Below the pieces are notes generated by a model. The model worked only from the letters and a program-made list of their open reading frames with translations. It did not search any database and was not told where the DNA came from. 64,000 bases of DNA from positions 7,130,001-7,194,000 of the forward strand of contig NC_059479.1 of the NCBI RefSeq assembly GCF_018139145.2, given 5' to 3'. The stretch is from Gymnogyps californianus. Taxonomy: Eukaryota; Chordata; Aves; Accipitriformes; Cathartidae. This document shows, piece after piece, positions 49,136 through 61,503 of the stretch (the stretch's first letter is position 1; each line of letters starts with the position of its first letter). The position numbers were made by a program, and so were the translations under genes.

Positions 49136-51467
49136 CAGAGGAATTAATAGAGTCTGAAGAAAAGATCTGCATGAATGATCCAGACTTTGCATGGTTGAGA
49201 GATATTGACTTTTGTAGAGGAGGGGTGGGGGAAAACATGAAACAAAACAACCTTCCAGTGATTCCCCAGTTTGAGATTGTGAGAGTGGTTCCTGATGGTA
49301 AGACCCTTTGTACATTCTCCACTATATGTCCAGGTGTGTTTGTAATCACTGTAATAATCTGCCACAATATGGTTTGCATATTCAAAAGTCCTGTCTGTTA
49401 TTAGTAAGATATTGATCTAGATGGGTCATGACCTTACTTTTTGCATAGTAACTCCCATGATCTGTGTGTTTTTTCTTTTCCTTTTTTCTTCCCCTCAAAA
49501 GACTTTCATGCAAAACAACATTGAAATTGTCCTGTTCAAGTAGTAATGAATATTTCAGAGGACTGTGATGCTGCTTGACTTCATGTTTCCTTTCTCATTC
49601 CTCTGTTTCTTTTCCTCTGCCTACAAATAACCTGGCAATCAAAATAAGAAACAAATAACAGAAAAAGGTTCATTAGAACATCACATTTTGATCCCTTTCT
49701 ATTGTTATGATCACCTTGCATTGCAAAAATGACCACAAAAGTTTTTACAACTTTATGGGCATTTTTTTTTAAAGTGTTTACTTTCTTTTTGGGTTTAAAG
49801 CCACCATTTTGTTTCATCATGACTTATTGACAGAAACTCCTGTAGAAAAATGACATCCATTATCCAAAATTCCCCCAGGAAACCTCTAGCAGACAGAAAA
49901 CTTTATTAACTATAGCTATTCCTCCTTTGTTCTTTTTAGCTGTGCTTATCACAATATCAAAATTTCATTCTTCATAATTGGAATAACCATAACTTTTATC
50001 CAATAGTTTCATGTAAAATATTATCGAAATGCATGTACTTCATAACCTCTGTTAGAGTGTTCTGCCTGCCTAAAGGTTGTTTCTGTCATGTTCTTTCTAT
50101 AAGTAGAAGACAGAAGATTGGGTTTTGCATTGTCAGAATGTCCACTTCTGATATACTATGTCATACAGATTTTTCTTGCAGTCACAATGCACTCAGAAGA
50201 CAATTTACCTTTAATGTTGCATGTTTTTGCACTGTGTTGCAGAGATTGTCACCAAACCCAAGAAGGCTTCTCATAACTTTCCTGGCTTCTTAGGGAAAAG
50301 TGCTCATCTACTGAATTTTATTTAGCGTTGTTTGATGCTTATACTTGTACTTGCAGATTTCTGTTGAAACAAATTAGGAACAGAAAGTTTCCTAGTAACC
50401 ACCACCTCCTTCAACTCTTATCTAACAGATAAAGTGAGGGATGTTTCTTCTAGTGTGCCTGTGGCTTATCAGTGCTGTTGTCAGAAAGCAGGCAAGTTTA
50501 CAGGCAGACTACAGGTGGTGTTGACATTTATGGATCCCACTTTCTCTAAATAGGTTGCTTTAGAATCAAGATAGTATTCAAAAGCTGCCTTTCAAAATAG
50601 TTTTATTTCTCTTTGAAGGGAGAATTTTGTGAATTCAGACAATTAGCATCTTTAACAGCTTGCACTTTAGAAAGAGGGTAAGACAGTCAGCACCCACAGT
50701 TCTGCCATGAAGGATTAAATAACTTTTAAACTGGAGGCATTCTCAGCTTGCTGTAATTAGCTCTCTGATAAAACTTTGTTTCAAAACTCAGTTAAAATGC
50801 TGTTAACTTCAACTAGTTCTTCTGAAAAATCCAGACCCCCCACTGCAATGCTCCACTATTCTGGGTTTGTGAGGAACATCATTAAATATGAAAAATGACA
50901 TTGCTTTTAAAAAATATTTTTAGTCAAAATTATTACATGCCAAAAACAGACAAAACTTTTCTCCCTCATTCTAAAGGCCTCATTTTCCTGCCAGTCATCC
51001 CTGTACAGCTGTGCCTTTACCAGCAGCCTTCTTAACAGTGCAGTATCACCCATTCACATTTTTTTGAAATGCCATCTGAGATTCTGTTCAGTGTGTTTGT
51101 CTGTGAGCATTCATGGAGGGACAGAATTTGCAGATGGTCTCAGCGGAGGGGATGAAGGTGATGGAATGTTAATACCTTTTAAAAATAACAGACTTTTTAA
51201 AATAGTAACATGTATAAATTCAACTTTTCTTAACTGCTCTGACCTGCATATTTTCTACTGATACAGTGGGTGAATGAAGGAAGTGAAGTAGGATACAGAA
51301 CTAGTAAACACAGAAGTCATATTGGTACTGCATGAACAGTGTACTTGCTATTTAATTGTTTAACAGAGGTAACTAGTGTACCTAAACTAGCTATGTGGGG
51401 CAAATCTTGCTAGACTGGTAGGCGTATTTAAGTAGCAGGACTAGTTTCCTTATAAGTTGTTTTCCAG
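49136..51467. other. unique sequence including an exon-like start next to CR1
   Basis: From 49126 to 49297 the plus strand is open, reads MNDPDFAWLRDIDFCRGG from 49171, and ends at cctgatg|gtaaga, a good donor site. The apparent acceptor (tttttcactcag, 49123) is supplied by the CR1 3' end. The peptide is not recognised. The remainder to 51467 is AT-rich sequence with no supported feature. Confidence 0.25.
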
Positions 51468-51740
51468 GTACAGCATGACTATAATACCAAGTGTCTGCTA
51501 TGTGTAAGTCAGAAACCTATGAACGTAAAGCACGCCAACCAGTACCTTTGTGGTACGTATTTCAGTAAAGGTAACAATTTACTGTGTGTTTGCTGCCCCG
51601 CAGTAACTGCCAGGCCCATGGTATTCTGTGGTAAATGCAACGTGCGAGGTGCAATGTGTCCTTACACCTTCTTTTTAAGGACAGGGAAGATAATTGCAAT
51701 GAAATACAACGTTTGCAAGGCAGATGAGAATTTTTTTTAG
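51468..51740 (+). other. candidate terminal exon: cysteine-rich open frame, unrecognised
   Basis: A plus-strand frame runs 90 codons from 51468 to a TAG at 51738-51740, directly after gttgttttccag, a plausible splice acceptor. The peptide is rich in cysteine in paired spacing. CLLC falls near residues 9-12, CVCC near 42-45 and CGKC near 56-59, with single cysteines before and after, recalling zinc-binding cysteine pairs. Six or seven CpGs fall inside about 250 bases of otherwise CpG-poor DNA, and codon use looks protein-like. I do not recognise a family. Alternatives are a conserved non-coding element or a chance frame. Confidence 0.3.
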
Positions 51741-52686
51741 CTGTGCCATAAGAGAATGACCACTAATTCCCTTTATTTTTGCACCTTTTCTTTCCTCTTG
51801 GCAAGATGGACTTTCCCTGCTTGTTTTTCCTGCACTAGTTACGAGAGAACAGATTTGCTCTGAGGACCAGGGCACCCAAATCAATCTGAACATCATCTTC
51901 TCATGGAAGTGATTCAATACAAAATATTGCACTGACCTTACATTTTATTTCCACATCATTACATCTCTGTTTAAAAAGCATTCCTTTTCACTATGCCAGG
52001 TGTGTGTTGCTATTTCAAACATCCTTTTAAGGTATATTAATTTGGAGAACATATCTGAGGCACAATTTTAATAGCTGAAACATTTTATTTGCTTATGTTT
52101 TTAATACTTGGGTAACTCCAACAATTGCGTGGGTTTTTTCCACCCTATTTAAAAAAATTACATCTGGGTCAGAGTAAAAGCTGAAGAGATTTTAGCCCAG
52201 CTGCTATGTTGTGTTTTTTGTTTGTTTCCCCCTGCAAAGTAATAAGTGAAGAATCATCTTGAGAATTGCTGAAGTCATTTCCTATATGATACTGTGATTT
52301 TTAAAAATGTTAAGCTGTATCTTGCTCAGTTGTAAATCCTAACATGAATAAAAGACAGACAAAACTCATCCATGGTGTTATCACATGCCTCAAGCAGCAT
52401 AATAAGGGAGTGATTTTTCCGTTATTAAAGAAATTACTTGTTTACAAATAATAAAACATAAGACACTTTACACTATAATGGGCATAGTTGCTGAAGTGAT
52501 ATTCTTTAAACTTGAAAATCTAGTTTTGAGAATAGGATGTCTCCAGAATTCTCCCTGGACAATCAAAGAAAGCTTATTTAAAGTCCAGTTGTTTGAAATG
52601 CACTGCAATTTGTAAACCTGCAATACAAATTTGCACTTCTATTAAAAAATATCAAAGTCACCTCCCAGGTGAGAGTATGTTTCTTT
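51741..52686. other. AT-rich unique sequence
   Basis: No gene or repeat recognised. Confidence 0.5.
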
Positions 52687-52750
52687 AGATGGGCAAACTA
52701 AGGCATGGAATAATTAATTAGTTGTTCCAGGTCAGTTAGCGTAGGCCAAA
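52687..52750 (+). mobile_element. MIR-like (CORE-SINE) relic
   Basis: The sequence atgggcaaactaaggcatgg, then taattaattagttgttccag and gtcagttagc, aligns by eye with the MIR segment 'atggggaaactgaggcacagagaggttaagtaacttgcccaaggtcacacagc'. It needs about one gap and preserves the order of every block. MIR-type CORE-SINEs are old amniote repeats, so strong divergence is expected. Only this central 3' part is recognisable. Confidence 0.5.
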
Positions 52751-55700
52751 ACTATAATAAAAAATCCCAAATGTCCAATATACAGTGTAAGTCAGTAAAC
52801 AAATGGTTTCTTACGTTCTTCGCTTTAAAACCATGCTGTAAACTTTTACTTTTTGAGCTCTTTGTGAAGAAAACAAAACTTCTGCATTTCACTTCTGGCT
52901 CATGTTGAATGTTGAAATTTTAAATGAATGCTTGATTGTTTTTCCTTTTTTCTTTCTCTTTCTTTCTTTGCACATGAACTGAAGCAGAGTAATCGTATGT
53001 GGTTTTGCCAGAGAGGCTGTTAACCTCTGTGGAGTGTGTGAAGTATACAGGAAACAAACTGTCTGCACCAGCACTCCAACAGTATGACTATGTAACCTCA
53101 GTTACAAGAGTGTTCAGTGTCCCAGTCCTTTGCATGAAGGAGGATGTTGATAGTGGGGGCTGCTTTCTGCTCCTTATCCGGAGTAGTATGATGTTGGTGG
53201 CTTCTTGCTCCTGGGTCTACTTTGGGAGTCTGTTTTGTGTGATTGCTGTTTATATGCTTAAGTGTGTTTTATGCTGTGTTCGTGTGTCATTGGTCTGCAA
53301 ATCTATGTCACATCTGAATTTATTACATATTATGTGTTTTACATACACTGAATAGTTGATCTTTGTTCACTTTATTCCTACAACTAGGCTTACCCAGTTC
53401 CTAAGGTTATGTTGCATTTGACCAATAATTGACCTGTGCTTGCTTAGTCTGACATCTGTTATCATCTTGTACCTATGCTTTCAGGGCCTCTGCTATTATC
53501 CTATGGCTGTACTCCTTTACATTACATTATTATACTAGGCTCGTAGATAGTTCATTCTGCACAGAATAATTATTTGTTATTACTATCTAATAGTTACAGA
53601 AATATATATGTATATAACAATAGATGTAACACCACAGTCATACAGAGCCTAAAACAAATTAGGCAGTGGTCATCAGACAATTGCTGTAGTTTAACAGGCA
53701 AAATCAATTTTTTTTCAGGCAGTCCAAGAAAGACCAGGCAAAACCTGAGACCTGTGTTAACTTAATATGCAACCTGTTGCCTGTTACAAGGAACAGCCGT
53801 GCTGTGTTCATTGGGCTACAAAGCTGTGGGCTCCATAGTTTTGGCCATACCATGACTGCTAAAAACTTTGATTTAAATTAAGTCAGTAGTTCATTTTCAC
53901 CAGTGTAGCACTCAGCAGCAAATAAGTAGAAAATGAACAAAGGAAACATAAAAAGCAACACCAGCATTACATACTTTTTTTTTAATGTGTCTCAATCATT
54001 TTACATGGCTTTTTGTGTCTAGAAGTGATATGAAGAACGTACTAGCTCCAGTTGAACTATATCATTCACTACATCCTTGTTTGTAATTAAAAAAGCAGAA
54101 GGTATTAATGCCAGACTTGTTGTAGCTTTCAGAGCAATCACAGGTCTAGAGCTTTTACCAAATGTTTCCAAAGGTATTAAGAAGAGTGCTTAGAAGTGCC
54201 TTTCGTGATGTCTTTTATAGGTATTGCTGGGGAGCAGCCTTTGACCATATTTACTAGTAGGCCTCTGAACTGGTTCAACTCTGGCCACTCCTATATATTA
54301 AATACTTCTTCCTATGCCAGGTTATAGTTGCTTTATCTTCTGTTTGTATTTGTACCATCGCAGCTGCGCTTCACAGGAAGGTACAAGATGAAGGACTTTG
54401 TACTTCCTCCCCACTCTCTACATACCTGCTCTGGGGTGGGTAAAAAGTTGCCCCTCATTTTAAAGTCCTTACTTTCATGTGGAAAATGCACTTCCACAGT
54501 TGTATGTTCTGTTGAATATCTGTACTGTTGCCTAAAGGTCAAACAACACAGCCTGTTCCAGAATTGCAGGGAATTCATATTAAAAAAGAATATAATTTTT
54601 TCTACTATTCTATAGTTTTGCTTTAAACAAACAAACTAGATAAATCCAGGAAAAAATTGGAATAGATCTGAAATCTTGTTACTTCTAATTCTTTCCCCAA
54701 AATCCATAGCCTAGTACTGACCCAGCCTATGTTAAAAGCTCATACATTGCCTAGAGAAAGACATAATTGTTGCATTAATTTCAAGATTATAATTAAGTAA
54801 TCTTCAATGTTTTCAATCCTTTTCTCACAATGTCTCAATGAATAAAACATCTCCCAATGGTATATTGTCTATTTTTTAAACATCCTTCTGGATTCCTCTC
54901 TAAACTCATTCTAAATAAAGATACCATCTTGAATAGTACAGTAGGTCAATTTACTTTTTACAAATTAGGATTTCTGCTATTAATTGGACAGTTTCTAAAA
55001 TATGGCAAATCAAGGATTCATAATTGTGTCGTAAAAGACTTGTACAAATACATGAATGAATTTTTCATGCATTCTTGATTTGTTAATATGTGTTCATTTC
55101 TTAGTGGATAGGGAATAATAGGCAAGATACTAAAAACGGCCTTCATTTGTGGGCATAGGAGTGAGAAAAAGTTTAAAAGGTATTATTGAAGGCAGAAGGG
55201 AATCTTCAGGTGAGAGGAAGAAAGCTTGGGTGTAGTACAGAAGTAGTTTATAGATGGGGGACTTTATGGGGTTGGAGTGGGGAGACCTTCTCAGAGGTGG
55301 GTTGTGAGGGAAGAGGAAAGAATTTTAAGAGGTGAAAGGGAGACCCCAGAGAGCGCAATGATTGTAGCAGGTGTATGTAGAGGATAGTGAAAGGGGGAAG
55401 GGAAAGCAAAAAGGAAAGTATTTGTAGCTCAGTCAGAACTATGTTTGGCACTAATAAACTCCAGCTGCATTTAGTAAGGTAACTAGCCCCAGAATCAAGA
55501 GCCCTTACTAGGGATTAAGGTCAAGCAGTTTAACACTTCTGGGTGTCATATTATCAAGTGACTAAGCTAAGTGTCCTTAATTAGATGCACAGGTTTCATA
55601 TGCAGCATGTAGAAAGAGTGAAGCACTTACTGAATGTGAGTTTTACTGGAACAAAGAAGGTGGTCTAGGGTCTGTATAATTTGACAGCAGGAAATTCCTG

Positions 55701-58700
55701 TGAAAAGAGAAGTTTAGTTTGAAGAAAGCTGGAAAATCTTCTACTGAGAAATACAACTCCGATACTTTACAGCTTTGGGAGGCTGGGGAGCTAATGTCTG
55801 TGCTCTCTGCAAATTTTTTCATCTATATAACTCCTGTTCCTTGGCTACCTATATGTCATTAAAAATGCCAATTTATCACCAGAAACTGAGTCGCTTGCTG
55901 TCCATCTATATCTGGCAGTTGGTTTTGTTTTTATCGGGTTTTTTACTACAAAAATTTAATTCTAATAAAAATCTTAGTTTTTCTTTTCCAGTCTAGAAGC
56001 CAGATTTGCATTTACAATGATCTGAAAAAGCTTCAAATTCATAGTAACTGTGTGGACAATTTCAACACTTATTTTTAATTCAAAAGACAACAACTAATCA
56101 ATAATGTATGTTTTCTCTGTTATTGGTGGGCTGCAAAAAGCAGAAGTGTGCTTTTGCATATAAAGTACAGCATCATCATTAAATAAAGAACAGTTTACTC
56201 CATTGGCTTTCTACTTTATAATATGCAACAGTATCAAAAACAGAGGGAAGACTTTTTTTTTAGTTAAAATACTTTTGCTTTATAGTTAATGGTGATTCAG
56301 ACTTAAGCTATGGAATCTTCTTATTTTACATATGTTGAATCAAGATCCTGATTGAAAGTCTGTCACTTTCTGTTGCAACAGAATTGCCGTTCTTGCTGAT
56401 TTTTGTTTCATTTATATTTTGGAAGGAGACTAACTTAAAAAAAAAAAAAACAAATTAGTTTGTTTTCTTAGTTTGCATTTAGTTCTAATAATAAATGTCT
56501 TGGGAACTCTGAAATAGATCTTTAGTTGGGCTGCTAGAAATGAATATAGATATTTTAAAGTATTAATGTAGCTTTTATCCCTTTCCAGTAATGGTACCAA
56601 AGGAAACCATCTAAGTACAGATTGTTTTGCCACAGTTATCCCCCTCCTGCCCCATTTAAACAAACAAAGTTTAGTTTTTCGAATCTTTGGCTTATCAGAC
56701 TAATTCCAAGTTGGAAGTTTGTTGCACATGTATAAGCTCTTAAGGAAGCTGTGTTAAAAATATTACTGTTCAAGTTGCTCTGTCTTGACAGTGACTGATT
56801 TTTAGGAAGAAACTGCCTTCATAGGAGGTTGTTTCAGTCTGTTTAATGCTACTTGCTTTTTATCTTATCTTGGAAAGCTAGCTTCCGTGTCCGTTTGTAC
56901 TTGGAGTGTACATGTGTCCTAACATTCACAGGTGAAGAGACTTCCACTTTGTATTGCCTACAGAGGGCATGCTTATGTTGTCTCCTCTTCCCTCAAGCTC
57001 AGCACCTGAACATGGAGGGCAGGATGTAGTTGGTGTAATTTCAGTTTCTCTCAGTATTGGTTGTAATACCCCCGTCTTCTCATGTAGTAATAGAGTTTAA
57101 CAGGCAACCACCAGGATTGACCTGGAAATGAATAGTTTATGTGGAGTAATGATTGAAGCTGATTTTTCCTCTGTTTTCATTTGTTTCCTTTCTCTTAGTT
57201 TCCACCCCCAATGTGATAATGGAGTAACTTCAGTGCTCATACTCCTCCTTCCTGTGCTATTCTTCTCTGGCAAGGGATGATAACACTGGCAACTGCTAGT
57301 TGGAGCTGTGTGTAAGTGTGCTGGTTGGGTAGCCTGCTGCTGACAAACACAGTGTGTGCTTTTACTGCACCAATGGACATTGGGTCTCTCTTGTACCCAG
57401 CAGCCAAATTTTCACAAAACCTGTAAGAATAAAATAATCTCTGATAACTTTGTTGAAATTAATTTGCTGATTCCAGAATTGTATTGAGACATGAAGTACT
57501 GGCAGGCAGGCAGAGGGAAAGTATGATTGCTTAATTGGTATTTCCTCTGGAAATAGACCTTAAAATAACGTAAGAATGCGTGTATTTATTTGATCAGTCC
57601 AAACCTATGTCTAGTAGCGTGCTGTTTCCCACGGTGGCCAGCAGTGGATGGCAAAAGAGAAATGTAAGGACAAGATGGACAGCAACAATACTTCCCCATA
57701 ATACTTTTTGCTTTTGGTAACTTTTGGCTTCAGGACTTCCTGAACTAGAGGTTTTGCATTTGTATTTAATAGCCCTTAATGGAAAATTTATGGAAGGAAA
57801 AGGCAGTTGAGCCCATGTAAACTTCTTAGCAGCTACAAAACCGTGTGCTGAAGTGTTCCACATTTTAATTAAAAGGTGCGTGAAGGATCAAATATTTTAG
57901 TTATTTTGAACGCGTCTGCCTATTTTGAACTTCATTTGAGGGTCTTCCTTCTTTGACAAGTAGGAAGAGAAAGAGGTTACACATAAGGACCAAATTTTAG
58001 ATGGAAGTAGGGATTGATAGGCGCAGGACATGCTAGATTAGTTGGTAGAGAGGGATTCTGGAAGATGTGAAAACAGGATATTTGAATGAAACTGAGGTAG
58101 AGGAAGATTGGAAACAAAAACCTGTTTGGAAGAGGGAACAGTACAAGGAGGGACACAAGTACTGCTGTTCATAGCAGAAGAGAAGAATGGGGAAAAACAA
58201 TCTCACGGGGAAGAGAAGGAAAAAGGAGAGATTATGGTTGAAAGGAGGAATTAAAAGGCATATGGGACTATTGGCATGGGAGAACAACATTTCAGGGGGC
58301 ATATCACAGAGGGCTATCTGCTAGCATGTGAGAGTATATGGATGGCCTAATAGGAAGGCCCTAAAATAGGGATGCAGTTGTGGCCCGCAGATGACTGGAG
58401 CAGAGATAGGACAAATGGAACTACCTTTGGTAACTTCTGCTCGACACTTTCTGGAAATAGAAACCAGTAGGTAATTTTTAAGTACAACATTCTTTTGGTT
58501 TATGCATATGAAGACGAGTGAGAGAGATAACATAGTTGCTGGCTTTATATTTTAACTTAATTTTCTTCTTATTTCTACACCAATTCTGTACAGGTTTGAT
58601 GTTGCACTCTGGAAACAATCTGTGTGTGCGTACTTAGGTACTGGCTAGTGACCTTTTATAACATCCTTTTCTTACAAACACAGTTTACTGCGGTCATGAA

Positions 58701-59886
58701 GTTGTGAATGCTGAGAGGCTTTTAATAAAAGGAGGCTTCATATTGCATTCTTACTGTAACTGGTGATTTATGAGGGTTTTCTTTATTTCCACTTCATACT
58801 TTAACTTGGATGGCCTACACGTTTCCCTGTAGCAGATACTGTTTGAACCTGGATATAAATCTCAGAGTGCTAGTGTTGGCAGAGGGAGGTGTTTTTCTTT
58901 CAGATGCTCTCTGTGTAAATGTGCACAGTGTTGTATTCTGCAAAAGTCCTGGGAGTGCAGTTTTTAACTGATGTTTTACAAAGTCAAAGAGCGAATCCAT
59001 ACAAAAGAAGAAAATTAAAAAATATGCTGCTCAAAAGCCATACCCTAAGGTACTTGATTTTATGTCTGCATGAGCATTAAAAGAAAACAACAAACCAGAA
59101 ATCACCTGCTTATGTTTGTGTGCTAAAAGAAATTTAATTTCACATCTGAAATGCAACAATGATTGTCATGGGGGAAAAAAAATATTTTTAGCTTTCTGAT
59201 TTTTATTCAGTATCCCTCAGGGTAGGAGACAGACAGGAAACTAAACATTTCAACCTTCTGAATTTTCACAGGACAAATACTAACACCCATTGTTGGGATA
59301 TTGGTCATTTGTTACATTAAAATGCTGACAAAACAGTATGTCACATATTGGGCTACCTCTTTTCACTGTGTTGGGCAGCTACTTCAGGAAGCATGGAATG
59401 ACTGTTACCCTTCATTCAGTGCTTTTACGTGGGGTGGATTTTGTAGAGCTATAGAGTAATACTCTGTTAACGTGTCTTCTGTGTTGGGGAGGATGATCCT
59501 AAAAGTTTTGATTCCTATCTACCTCTATTACTACAAGGAAGACTTTATTCATAGGTTATTTATTAATTAAAAAAAAAAGTGCTTGCAATTTTTAGAAATA
59601 GTCTTTTCCATTTTCATTAGAAATTTCATTTAGGAGACAAGCACTGTGAAGGCTTCAGATTTTAATTAAATCATGTCCATTTTTACCAATTTGTCTTAAC
59701 TACATGGGAAATATGAACTGAGATTAGTGTTGCATGAAGAAAGAAATCCATCTCTTGAGTTGCTGAGCTTTCTAGGAGTTAAATTTTTTCTAACATAAAT
59801 CTGGCTATTCTTGCTAAAGCTAATTATTCATTTGTCCATGGTGCTCAGATGCTATGAAACAGACATGATAGACTGCAGTTACTTAA
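52751..59886. other. unique sequence with purine-rich stretches
   Basis: No supported gene. Two strongly purine-rich segments occur on the plus strand (about 55195-55420 and 57955-58310), along with a pyrimidine tract at 52938-52969 and an A14 run at 56437-56450. The 118-codon frame at 52999-53355 contains hydrophobic stretches but no recognisable domain or start context. Confidence 0.45.
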
Positions 59887-60165
59887 TGTGGACGGGGACA
59901 GCCAAAAAATGTACATTTTAAAGATTCTCAGGCCAGTTATAATTTATCGCAGTACTTGCCAGAGCATGAGAGGTGCTTTCAAAGTCCCGAAAGAAGTGCA
60001 GTTCAATACTCCGAGGAGTATACAATAAGTTACACGTATGAAGGGCAGAGATACTCAATTGGAAATGTTACAAATTCTTTTGAATGTGGGAGAACACCAT
60101 GGACTCCTTACAGTAAAGTTTCCTGTGTGTGCCAGTATGACTTTGTTCTCTTGCCTGTGGACTGA
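59887..60165 (+). other. candidate exon within an open frame, unrecognised
   Basis: The plus strand is open for 92 codons from 59887 to a TGA at 60163-60165. Within it, tttatcgcag (ending 59952) and ccttaca|gtaaag (donor at 60113) could bound a 160-base exon that includes VQYSEEYTISYTYEGQRYS. CpGs (near 59996, 60010 and 60034) are denser than in the surroundings, and the peptide is hydrophilic with plausible codon use. No family is recognised. It may be a real exon of a gene whose other exons lie outside or are unseen, or a relic of a repeat ORF. Confidence 0.25.
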
Positions 60166-60169
60166 AAGA

Positions 60170-61308
60170 TGGTCACCTTTAAGCTTTATACGGAGACTTT
60201 TCCTAATAACCATTGTTATAGAACAGTTCCAAGGTAGTATTGCTTTAAGTAGCACAATAAAGTCTTATGCTCAGGGGATGAGTGGAAGCTGTCAATGCTT
60301 CTTAAATTTGTTAATACATGCAGTGTCTGGGCCACTATTGCTTCTGTTAATGTATTAAGTTTTCTTATCCGCAAAATCAGTGAACTCTTCTTACTGGACT
60401 TGATATTCATTTTGCTTTGCATTGTTTTGGGAAATGTGGAAAACTGTATACAAAGCTACTTTCTTTGTATAGCAGTAAATTTCCATTTGACTAATTCTGA
60501 TTACTTCCGATGACTTGGGTTACACCAGTAGCCTACAGACCAACAGAAGTAGTTATAGTAATAAAAAGAGCTTTTTTTTTTTTCTTGAAGAGGAACCAGG
60601 GTTTTCTCTCTGATCTGCAGATGATGATTTAAAAAAAAAAAAAGACAGAAAAAAATAGAGGCTTGTATGTGAGAACTGTGAATTGTCCCTGATAAAATTA
60701 ATGGTTAGTTCTTTTATATTAGTCAGGGTTTGGATTAACAGTATTTCTGACATTACTGGTATCTAGGAGTAATTAGACTATTAAATTAGAAAGTAGCATT
60801 TCAGTAAGTGATATAAAGATGTTTTTGCTAAGAAAGCAGTGTATTAAGCAAAATCCACCACATGGTTGTAGTATGGTGGGAATTTGAAGTGCCTCCAGGT
60901 GCGACTCTCATTTAGGTATTAACCATAGTAAGTACGGAATGGAAAACTTCTACTGTAGCACTTTTCATTCTTCTTCTTCTCCGTTAAAGCCTACAGAAGC
61001 CTGGAAAGATTCAAAGGCATCAGCAAGGCAATGGTCTATGGAAAAGCTTTATGCACACTGGTTCCACAAAAATATGCTTTTATCACTAGCACTTTTTTTG
61101 TATGTTGTTGCTGCTGCTTCAGAAGTCTGTCAAAGCCCAGTATATCTGCAGGTCACATTGCCAATATCCTGTTAGATTAGTATCTGTGTCAACTGATGAT
61201 AGCCTCATAAGATAGCTGTTGGTACCACAATAAGCACAGCTGTGACTCATCGGTGGGGCTGTATTCTATTGTGTTGCAGAAGAATGTAATTGGAAAGCAA
61301 AAGACATC
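60170..61308. other. AT-rich sequence between two coding-like scraps
   Basis: Contains short T and A runs (about 60572-60583 and 60631-60643) and a 78-codon frame at 60939-61175 without a recognised domain. It could be part of the same decayed transposon as the hAT-like scrap that follows, but I cannot show this. Confidence 0.3.
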
Positions 61309-61503
61309 ATGCCAGCAGTACTGACTGAAGATTGTCTACAGAAATTCTGTGATAAGAGAAATACAGGACAAGAAAGAATTTTGTGCATCTTGGCAACAAT
61401 ATTGGAACCACGCTTCAAGGGCAGAATTGAAGTCAACCTTGCAAAAGGGTGCAGACAGGTTAGAGGAAAGACAACTCATAAGATTGGCAAAGCTTTTTCC
61501 TAG
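61309..61503 (+). pseudogene. hAT/ZBED-type transposase-like relic
   Basis: A 64-codon plus-strand frame contains ILCILATILEPRFKG near residues 24-38. This resembles the conserved 'aLATlLDPRFK' motif found in the C-terminal half of hAT-superfamily transposases and ZBED-derived proteins. The preceding LTEDCLQKFCDKRN also fits the helix that leads into it. There is no intact transposase, no terminal inverted repeats were identified, and the frame ends at 61503. I infer a decayed hAT DNA transposon or an old ZBED-like retrocopy. A chance likeness is possible given the short match. Confidence 0.4.

Noticed and set aside
52999..53355. 118-codon frame with hydrophobic stretches resembling a membrane protein
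   Set aside because: T-rich DNA gives hydrophobic peptides by default. No ATG in good context, no known family, no splice context.
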